36,771 nt of DNA, taken from JAYKHL01 sp035284865. GTDB taxonomy: Bacteria > Cyanobacteriota > Sericytochromatia > S15B-MN24 > JAQBPE01. A program made the translations under genes and the position numbers. Location of the stretch: positions 1-36,771 of the forward strand of contig JAYKHL010000208.1 in NCBI GenBank assembly GCA_035284865.1, given 5' to 3'. Shown in pieces: positions 31,112 to 36,771 of the stretch. Under the pieces are notes generated by a model. That model saw nothing but the letters and a program-made list of their open reading frames with translations. It was not told where the DNA came from and did no database searches. How positions within the stretch are numbered: the first letter of the stretch is position 1; every line of letters begins with the position of its first letter.

Positions 31112-32032
31112 GTGCGACTCTCCAGCATTGCAGCCTGGTTCGACACAGCCACGAACGGCGCCGCCGGCGGCAACCGCGTCGACTGGGTGCGCTGCGTGCC
31201 GTTCGTGGCGGTTCACCTGATGTGCGGCCTGGCCTTCTTCACGGGCGCCAGCCCGGTGGCCGTGGCCGTGGCCGTCGGCCTCTACCTGCTGCGCATGTTC
31301 GCCATCACGGCCTTCTACCACCGGTACTTCTCGCACCGCACGTTCAAGACCTCCCGCCCCTTTCAGTTCGCGATGGCGCTGCTGGGCAACATGGCCGTCC
31401 AGCGGGGGCCCATCTGGTGGGCCGCGCACCACCGCCACCACCACCTGCACGCGGACCGCCCGGAGGACCTGCACTCCCCGTTACAGCACGGCTTCTGGCG
31501 CAGCCACATGGGTTGGTTCATGACGGGGGCGGGCTTCGAGACCCAGGCGCGCTACGTGCCGGACCTGCTCGCCTTCCCCGAGCTGCGCTGGCTGGATCGC
31601 TTCGACTGGGTGGGGCCCGTGGCGCTGCTCGCTGGCCTGGCCGCCGCTGGAGGCGCCCTCGGGGCCTGGGCGCCGGGCCTCGGCACCAGCGCCGCGCAGC
31701 TGGTGGTGTGGGGCTTCGTCGTCTCGACGGTGGCCACGTGGCACGGCACCTACACGATCAACTCGCTGGCGCACGTGTGGGGCTCGCGGCGCTTCGAAAC
31801 GGCGGACACCAGCCGCAACAACCTCTGGCTCGCGCTCCTGACGCTCGGGGAGGGCTGGCACAACAACCACCACCACCACCAGGCCTCCGCGCGGCAGGGT
31901 TTCTACTGGTGGGAGGTCGACCTCGCCTATTACGGCTTGCGCCTGCTGGCGCTGCTGGGCCTGGTGTGGGACCTGCGGCCCGTGCCGGCCGCCGTGCTGG
32001 AGCGCAACCGGCTGCAGCCCGCTGCCTCCTGA
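31112..32032 (+). CDS. Membrane fatty-acid (acyl-CoA delta-9 type) desaturase
   Basis: A 306-residue integral-membrane desaturase with the three histidine boxes that hold the di-iron centre: HRYFSH (70-75), HHRHHH (106-111) and HNNHHHH (250-256). Four membrane spans are arranged around them, as in stearoyl-CoA/acyl-lipid delta-9 desaturases, which insert the first double bond into fatty acids using O2. GTG at 31112 has AAAGGAAG seven bases upstream. It implies at least microaerobic life. It is preceded by a TAAG direct repeat, so it may be regulated, for example by envelope or temperature stress (inference). Confidence 0.93.
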   Translation: MRLSSIAAWFDTATNGAAGGNRVDWVRCVPFVAVHLMCGLAFFTGASPVAVAVAVGLYLLRMFAITAFYHRYFSHRTFKTSRPFQFAMALLGNMAVQRGPIWWAAHHRHHHLHADRPEDLHSPLQHGFWRSHMGWFMTGAGFETQARYVPDLLAFPELRWLDRFDWVGPVALLAGLAAAGGALGAWAPGLGTSAAQLVVWGFVVSTVATWHGTYTINSLAHVWGSRRFETADTSRNNLWLALLTLGEGWHNNHHHHQASARQGFYWWEVDLAYYGLRLLALLGLVWDLRPVPAAVLERNRLQPAAS

Positions 32033-32236
32033 GAGCGGCGGGCAGACAGCGCGACGTCTCGGGCCTCGGGCGCAAGGCGCGAGGGCCAGATGCGGGGTGG
32101 GCTCCAGGGGCGCCTGAGCGAGATGTACCCCTGGCGTGGGGTATGCGCTCCGGGACGTCTGGCTGCCGGGAGGTGGTCGCCCCCGGCGCCGGCCCGCGCG
32201 CCGACGCTGGCCGGACGTGCAGGAAGGGGGTGGGGA
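32033..32236. other. Intergenic segment after the desaturase
   Basis: No gene is seen. GC-rich inverted repeats lie near 32066-32092 (CCTCG.../...CGAGG), plausible as the desaturase end hairpin, and TACCCC/GGGGTA with a six-base loop near 32125-32142. Confidence 0.3.
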
Positions 32237-32455
32237 ATGGGCAAACGGGCGGTCATGGCCGGCCTCTCCGGGCTCGTGGCCGCGGGCCTGGGGCTCTGGG
32301 GGGCGCCCGCCTGGGCAGACTCCGAGTCGTGGAGCGTCCTCGAGGTGCGGGTGCCGATCGAGCGCGGCTCAGGCCTGGCGTCGCGGCAGCGCCGCGTAGA
32401 GGGCCGCGAGGGCCGGGCCGGCGTCGGCCGCCCGGGCGATCGTGCCCCGGTATGA
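32237..32455 (+). pseudogene. Truncated gene for a secreted protein (5' remnant)
   Basis: ATG at 32237 follows a strong AGGAAGGGGG. It opens a perfect signal peptide (MGKRAVMAGLSGLVAAGLGL then WGAPAWA, cleavage before DSES) and about 18 residues of mature protein (DSESWSVLEVRVPIERGSGL). From about 32365 the frame runs into the oppositely oriented PH-domain gene and becomes Arg/Gly-rich out-of-frame sequence. The intact start with a lost body suggests a gene cut off by rearrangement. The SW.V.EVRVPIE wording resembles the start of outer-membrane DUF2490-like proteins, but this is weak. Confidence 0.45.
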
Positions 32456-33739
32456 CAGCGTCGCCCGGTTCCCCACCCGGTGGCACCGGACGGTCAGGGG
32501 GCCTGCCTGAAGCTGCGGGGCGAGCTGCTCCACGGCCCAGACGGCCGGGTTGGGACAGAGCAGGCCCTGCAGCTGGAGGCGACGCTCGAGCGCTTGGCTG
32601 TTCTTGTACTTGACGCGTTCGACCCACTCGAGGAGCAAGGGGGACCCGCAGGCCGTGACCCAGGTGACGCGGCCCCAGCGGTGGCGGTGGTAGCTCTTGA
32701 GGGCCTTGGAGTGGGGGCTCAGGGCCCAGCGACGCGCGGGGGCGTGGCTGGCCTCCCGCAGGTCGAGCGCCAGCCGACACGGTGCTTTGGGGAGGGCGTC
32801 GCGCTCCCAGGTCGCCAGCAGCTCCGCCACCTCGCCCGCGCGGTCCAGCGTGGGCTGGGTGGCCTGCAGGACCTCCCCCAGCAACGCCCAGGCCAGGAGG
32901 AAGACCATCCCGCCGGCGATCACGGTCGCTACCGCCGCGGTGGCCAGGTCCCTGCTCTGAGACAGCACGAGCAGCCCGATGGCGCCCGTCACCAGGACCG
33001 CGACCAGCCGGGCCAGGCCCCTGGTCCGGGCGAGCCTCCTCGCCTCGGCGGCCCGCCGGGTGGTGAGGGCCGCCTCGAGCTTGGTGCGGCAGGCCATCAC
33101 GCTGCCCCGAGCCCGCACGAGGTCGGCCTCCTCGTCGGCTGGCACCCGCAGGGGACCTCCACGCACCGCCGGGTCCGGCCCCGTGGCGATGGCCTTCACG
33201 GCCTCAGCCGCCGCGGAAGGCACCCCGATCAGGCCCACCCGGCCCAGCGGCCCACCGCTGCGCTGGGGCGGCATCACCGGGTTCACGCCGTGGGCCACGC
33301 CGAAGTACACGTCCACGCGCCCGGTGCCACGGGACGTGACCTCCAGGGCCCCCATCTCCTCCCGGGAGAAGGCCAGGCACCGGGCAGGCGGCCCGTGCTG
33401 GAGCAGCAGGACGCGCCGGTTCGTGACGCCGTAGGTCAGCCCCCGGGCGCGACGGCGCTGCGTCCAGGGTGAGGTTGTCAACTTCAGGCCGACGGCGAGG
33501 AACGGCAGGGCGAAGAGCGCCAACAGGGGGGCCCGATCCCCGAGGGCCGTCGCCACCCACAGGCCCGAGAAGGCCGTGAAGACGAGCCCCTTCCCGGCAG
33601 CGCACCCCAGGCCCCCCGCGAACGCCCCCGGGTCGGGGGCGCCCGACCACCGCAGGACCTCTCCGGGCTCGAGGACCGCCCGCCAAACCTGGGGCACCTC
33701 TTTCGGGTTCACGCCTCTGCGCCTCTCTTTCGGGCCCAC
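32369..33739 (-). CDS. Membrane protein with PH-like domain
   Basis: A 456-residue protein. The N-terminal two-span anchor is about residues 35-80, followed by the signature LTYGVTNRRVLLLQHG that marks bacterial PH-like domains (about 85-150; EEMGALEVTSRGTGRVDVYF). A charged, helical connector (about 195-250, RRAAEARRLARTRGLARL) and two more spans (about 250-300) precede a C-terminal domain of about 150 residues that I do not recognise. GTG at 33739 follows the antiporter stop by 14 bases; GTG at 33712, with its own GAGAGG, is an alternative. It is probably co-transcribed with the antiporter. Confidence 0.7.
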   Translation of the reverse strand: MGPKERRRGVNPKEVPQVWRAVLEPGEVLRWSGAPDPGAFAGGLGCAAGKGLVFTAFSGLWVATALGDRAPLLALFALPFLAVGLKLTTSPWTQRRRARGLTYGVTNRRVLLLQHGPPARCLAFSREEMGALEVTSRGTGRVDVYFGVAHGVNPVMPPQRSGGPLGRVGLIGVPSAAAEAVKAIATGPDPAVRGGPLRVPADEEADLVRARGSVMACRTKLEAALTTRRAAEARRLARTRGLARLVAVLVTGAIGLLVLSQSRDLATAAVATVIAGGMVFLLAWALLGEVLQATQPTLDRAGEVAELLATWERDALPKAPCRLALDLREASHAPARRWALSPHSKALKSYHRHRWGRVTWVTACGSPLLLEWVERVKYKNSQALERRLQLQGLLCPNPAVWAVEQLAPQLQAGPLTVRCHRVGNRATLSYRGTIARAADAGPALAALYAALPRRQA

Positions 33740-33753
33740 GCTTCTGCCCTTCT

Positions 33754-35235
33754 TCAGAATAGATGGCGGTTGAGCAGCAGGTGGACGCCGATGCTCGCGG
33801 CGTACCCCAGCGCGATGGCCCAGGCCCACTTGAGGTGCGACAGGAACGTGTAGTGGCCGCGGGCCTGCCCCAGCAGGGCCACGCCCGCCGCGCTGCCGAT
33901 CGCGAGCAGCGACCCTCCGACGCCGGCCGTGAGGGTCACGAGCAGCCACTGCCCCAGGGGCATCTCCGGGTGCATCGCGAGCACGGCGAACATCACGGGG
34001 ATGTTGTCCACCACCGCCGAGAGCAGGCCGACCAGCACGTTGGCGGAGGTGGGGCCCAGCCCGCCGTAGAGGGCCTGGGAGGCCAGGGCCAGGTAGCCGA
34101 GGGTGCCCAGGCCGCCGACGGCCATGATGACGCCGTAGAAGAACATCAGGGTGTCCCACTCCGCCCGCTCCATCTGCTTGAACGGGTCGAAGGGACCGCC
34201 GTTGCTGGGTGTGGGCTTGAGCTGAGGCGCCGCAAACACGTCGTCGGGTTCATCCAGCACCGGGTCTCGCGGCGTGCGGCGCTGCAGCACGTAGGCGTAG
34301 ATCTTCAGCAGCCCGAGGCCCGTCATCATGCCGACCACCGGCGGCAGGTGGAGCCAGGCGTGGAACACCACCGCCAGCGCCACCGTGGTGATGAACAGGC
34401 CCACGACGACCCAGGCGCCGGGCTGGACCGTCGCCTCCTCGCCGCGGGGTGCGGGGGCGCCCGGCTCGAGGGCGAGCGCCATCAGGCCGGCTGGCACGAG
34501 CCAGTTCACCAGCGCTGGCACCACGAGCGCGAAGAACTCGCCGAAGTGAACCACGCCCTTTTGCCACACCATCAGCGTGGTGATGTCCCCGAAGGGTGAG
34601 AAGGCACCGCCCGCGTTGGCGGCCACCACGATGTTGATGCAGGCCAAAGTGATGAACGCCGGCCGGCCGGCGCCGACCGTCACCACCACGGCCCCGGCCA
34701 CGAGCGCCGTCGTCAGGTTGTCGGCGATGGGCGAGAGGCAAAAGGCGAAGGTGCCCGTGGTCCAGAACAGGGCCCGGTACGAGAGCCCGGCGCGGACCAG
34801 CCGAACGCGCAGGGCGTCGAAGACCCCCCGCTCCTCGATGGTGTTGACATAGGTCATCGCCGCGATCAGGAACAGGAACAGCTCGCCGAACTCCAGGATG
34901 TTGTGGCGCACGGCGGCCTCGGCGGCCTGGGGGTGCCCGCTGAGTGAGAGGCCCAGCGCCACGAGGGCCCAGATGAGGCCCGCGGCCACCAGCATCGGCT
35001 TGGACTTGCGCAGGTGCAGCACGTCCTCGGCCATCACGAGGGCGTAGGCCACCACGAAGACGGCGAGCGCCGCCAGGCCGGTGGCGTGGCCCGTGAGGTC
35101 GGGGGTGGGAAGGGCGCCTCCGGTGGCGGCCTGGACCGGGCTCGGGCCCAGCGCGGCGGCGAGCCCGAGCGCGGCCGGGGCCAGGCGATGGAGGGACGTG
35201 GGGTTGGGCCGAGGGGCCCGGTGCGGAGGGGTCAT
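33754..35235 (-). CDS. nhaD: NhaD-type Na+/H+ antiporter
   Basis: A 493-residue protein of the ion-transporter superfamily with about 12 membrane spans and an N-terminal leader (signal-like, to about residue 37). NhaD marks: FGELFLFLIAAMTYVNTIEE; CLSPIADNLTTALVAGAVVV; ANAGGAFSPFGDITTLMVWQ; AVVDNIPVMFAVLAMHPEM. These enzymes expel Na+ (Li+) against H+ and give salt and alkali tolerance. A cytoplasmic loop around 330-360 is rich in Asp/Pro. ATG at 35235 lies only six bases after a minus-strand extended -10 box (TGC-TAGCAT), so the message may be leaderless. Confidence 0.9.
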   Translation of the reverse strand: MTPPHRAPRPNPTSLHRLAPAALGLAAALGPSPVQAATGGALPTPDLTGHATGLAALAVFVVAYALVMAEDVLHLRKSKPMLVAAGLIWALVALGLSLSGHPQAAEAAVRHNILEFGELFLFLIAAMTYVNTIEERGVFDALRVRLVRAGLSYRALFWTTGTFAFCLSPIADNLTTALVAGAVVVTVGAGRPAFITLACINIVVAANAGGAFSPFGDITTLMVWQKGVVHFGEFFALVVPALVNWLVPAGLMALALEPGAPAPRGEEATVQPGAWVVVGLFITTVALAVVFHAWLHLPPVVGMMTGLGLLKIYAYVLQRRTPRDPVLDEPDDVFAAPQLKPTPSNGGPFDPFKQMERAEWDTLMFFYGVIMAVGGLGTLGYLALASQALYGGLGPTSANVLVGLLSAVVDNIPVMFAVLAMHPEMPLGQWLLVTLTAGVGGSLLAIGSAAGVALLGQARGHYTFLSHLKWAWAIALGYAASIGVHLLLNRHLF

Positions 35236-35240
35236 GGTCC

Positions 35241-35252
35241 CATGCTAGCATG
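35241..35252. promoter_or_regulatory. Palindromic CATGCTAGCATG with an extended -10 on each strand
   Basis: A perfect 12-bp palindrome just upstream of the antiporter gene. Each strand reads TG-C-TAGCAT, an extended -10. On the minus strand the expected start falls at about 35235, the ATG of the antiporter itself. Confidence 0.35.
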
Positions 35253-35378
35253 CAGCCTCAGGGCGGGGAGCGGGCCGTGGAGCGCCGGCCCGGGGCGTGC
35301 GCTCCGGCCCTCGCCGGTGGTTTAATAGGGCCAGGGCCAGGTGCCCGCCCCTTCTGCCCACCCTCCAGGAGCCCTCCC

Positions 35379-36338
35379 ATGCTGATGCCCTCGCCGCTCA
35401 TGTGCGCCCCGGACCTGCTTGCGCGGGACCTCTCCGGCCAGACCCACGTCGTCACGGGCGGCAACTCGGGCATCGGGCTCGTCACGGTGCAGCAGCTCGC
35501 CAGGCAGGGCGCCCGCGTGATCCTCGCCTGTCGGCGGCGCGACGCCGGGGAGCGGGCGCGCGCCGCGATCCTGGCCGAGGCGCCGCGCGGGGGCGTCGAG
35601 GTGGCCACGCTCGACCTCGCGAGCCTCGCCTCCGTGCGGGCCTTCGCGGAGGGCTTCCTGGCGGCCCACGACCGCCTGCACGGCCTCGTCAACAACGCGG
35701 GCGTCATGAACACGCCCGCCGGCAAGACCGTCGACGGCTTCGAGACCCAGCTTGGCACCAACCACCTCGGCCACTACCTGCTGACGGAGCTGCTGCTGCC
35801 CGCGCTGCGGGCCGCGGGGCCGTCGCGCGTGGTGAACGTCGCGAGCTGCTACCACGACAAGGCCTTCGGCCGGGAGGGCCGCCTCGCCTTCGACGACCTC
35901 CACTTCGACCGCCGGCGCTACGACGGCTGGGAGGCCTACGCGCAGTCGAAGCTGGCCAACGTGCTGCACGCGCGGCACCTGGCGCGCCGGCTGGCGGGCA
36001 CCAGCGTCACGGCCGTCAGCGTGCACCCGGGCTGGGTGCGGACCAACCTCATTGCCCAGTCGATGCCCCTCTGGGTGCAGGACGTGGCGCTCAAGCCCGT
36101 CTTGCGGCTCGCGGGGATGCTGGAGCCGTGGGAGGGCACCCAGAGCACCCTCCACGCCCTGCTCTCGCCGGAGGTGCCCGCCCACGCCGGGGCCTACTTC
36201 AGCCAGGTGGGGCTGTACCGGGAGCGGGCGGCGAACCGCGGCGGCTGGCCCCTGCACTCGCCGAGCCCCCACGCCCACGACGACGCCGCCGCGGAGCGGC
36301 TCGACGCCGTCAGCCGGCAGCTGGTGGGGCTGGCGTAG
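35379..36338 (+). CDS. Short-chain dehydrogenase/reductase (retinol-dehydrogenase-like)
   Basis: A 319-residue SDR with the NAD(P) loop VVTGGNSGIGLVTVQQLA (about 24-41), the NNAGVM motif, and the active-site Tyr and Lys in YAQSKLAN. The catalytic Ser position is within VVNVASCYHDK. ACRRRDAGERA after the second strand suggests NADP preference. It belongs to the long SDR group that reduces or oxidises hydrophobic alcohols and aldehydes; the substrate is unknown. ATG at 35379 has AGGAG seven bases upstream; the frame is open further upstream but unconserved. Confidence 0.9.
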   Translation: MLMPSPLMCAPDLLARDLSGQTHVVTGGNSGIGLVTVQQLARQGARVILACRRRDAGERARAAILAEAPRGGVEVATLDLASLASVRAFAEGFLAAHDRLHGLVNNAGVMNTPAGKTVDGFETQLGTNHLGHYLLTELLLPALRAAGPSRVVNVASCYHDKAFGREGRLAFDDLHFDRRRYDGWEAYAQSKLANVLHARHLARRLAGTSVTAVSVHPGWVRTNLIAQSMPLWVQDVALKPVLRLAGMLEPWEGTQSTLHALLSPEVPAHAGAYFSQVGLYRERAANRGGWPLHSPSPHAHDDAAAERLDAVSRQLVGLA

Positions 36339-36653
36339 TCAGCCGCGCCTGCGGCCCCAGGCGGCCCTGCGCGGGCGGCGCGGCAGGTCTGCGTCGCTGC
36401 CGGATGGATCCTGCAGCAAGCCCTCCATCTCCTCGCGAAGCTTCGGCGACAGAGCGAGAGTGTCCAGCTTGGGCTGAAGCAAATCCTCTTGCTGGCTGTC
36501 GAGGTAGTCGTTCGACCAAGCCGCTCGCACCATGGCGCGAAAAAGCCGGGCTCGATCTGCCTCGGGCCAAGCGGAAACGGTGTGCGCGGGGGCCATACCG
36601 GATGCACTCTCGCCTGGCCCCTTAGCGAGGGCTCGCGCCAGGGGCGCGTCCAC
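36339..36653 (-). CDS. Small hypothetical protein
   Basis: A 104-residue frame ending right beside the convergent SDR gene. The middle is helical (ARLFRAMVRAAWSNDYLDSQ; KLDTLALSPKLREEMEGLLQ) and reminiscent of small TerB-like helical domains, but I cannot assign it. The C-terminus is very basic (RRPRRAAWGRRRG). Start is uncertain: GTG at 36653 has no good ribosome site, and ATG at 36596 is an alternative that keeps the helical part. Base composition here is less GC-rich than in neighbours. Confidence 0.45.
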   Translation of the reverse strand: MDAPLARALAKGPGESASGMAPAHTVSAWPEADRARLFRAMVRAAWSNDYLDSQQEDLLQPKLDTLALSPKLREEMEGLLQDPSGSDADLPRRPRRAAWGRRRG

Positions 36654-36662
36654 GTTGGCCGC

Positions 36663-36719
36663 GGCACCACCATCCCGGAGACGCCGGAGAGCCTACTGCG
36701 GCAACGCATTGGTGGTGCC
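36663..36719. repeat. Inverted repeat at the right end
   Basis: GGCACCACCA (36663-36672) and TGGTGGTGCC (36710-36719) are a perfect 10-bp inverted repeat around 37 bases that contain a direct CCGGAGACGCCGGAG pattern. It lies just upstream of the small minus-strand gene. Role unknown; nothing else is seen to the window end. Confidence 0.4.
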
Positions 36720-36771
36720 CTGTGAAAGGCGTGGGTTGTCAAGATGGAGAACAAACTCGCCCTACCCCGTG

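Noticed and set aside
32480..33472. Plus-strand frame opposite the PH-domain gene
   Set aside because: No start signal, Arg/Gly/Pro-rich, and antisense to a gene with membrane spans and a PH signature.

Overview
The window is about 36.8 kb of high-GC (roughly 70%) bacterial chromosome, densely coding on both strands. No rRNA, tRNA, CRISPR array, phage or full insertion sequence was recognised. A cell-shape and division block (maf-radC-mreB-mreC-mreD-mrdA-minC-minD-minE-rodA), a pilT-type ATPase, several lipoproteins with lipoboxes and signal-peptide proteins indicate a rod-shaped, probably type-IV-piliated bacterium. The block order is the one known from Clostridia and related Terrabacteria. 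With the high GC and NHL-repeat lipoproteins, a deep-branching lineage such as Sericytochromatia (Cyanobacteriota) or a high-GC Firmicutes relative is possible, but this is inference and no marker here settles it.

Layout. Positions 1-2256: a partial unknown gene and a fused amino-acid ABC binding-protein/permease (minus strand). 2416-6800: two adjacent secreted lipoproteins, one with a ZU5-like segment and one with NHL repeats (plus). 6847-8909: surE and an NlpC/P60-lytic transglycosylase fusion (minus). 9077-11037: tsaE-tsaB-rimI (minus), preceded by a well-supported structured RNA gene with its own promoter (6S RNA-like). 11167-12246: a small PH-domain membrane protein and a DUF2064-like protein. 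12338-12731: a MITE-like element and a field of hairpins. 12732-14120: an LRV/HEAT-like repeat protein (minus). 14318-23845: the shape/division block (plus). 23901-25788: a mini-lipoprotein, pilT and an unknown partner (minus). 26009-27412: a CNNM/CBS/CorC-type transporter (plus), followed by the second MITE copy. 27990-29369: a GH13 glycosidase. 29443-30767: two small membrane proteins (minus), one with a DNA-level 12-bp tandem repeat. 31112-32032: a fatty-acid desaturase. 32237-32455: a truncated secreted-protein remnant. 32369-35235: a PH-domain membrane protein and an NhaD-type antiporter (minus). 35379-36338: an SDR oxidoreductase. 36339-36653: a small unknown gene.

How the parts work together. 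MreBCD, PBP2 and RodA form the elongasome, and MinCDE places the division site. TsaB/TsaE make tRNA t6A, and RimI acetylates ribosomal protein S18 or similar. The NlpC/P60-SLT protein cleaves peptidoglycan. NhaD and CNNM/CorC handle ions, and the desaturase adjusts membrane fluidity.

The most interesting non-coding signals are: (1) a 177-nt rod-folding RNA at 11037-10861 whose predicted start coincides with the first base of its closing stem; (2) two about 96% identical 181-182 bp elements with perfect 12-bp terminal inverted repeats; (3) a TAAG-type direct repeat with an exact 11-bp period, recurring in five intergenic regions and suggesting a response-regulator regulon.
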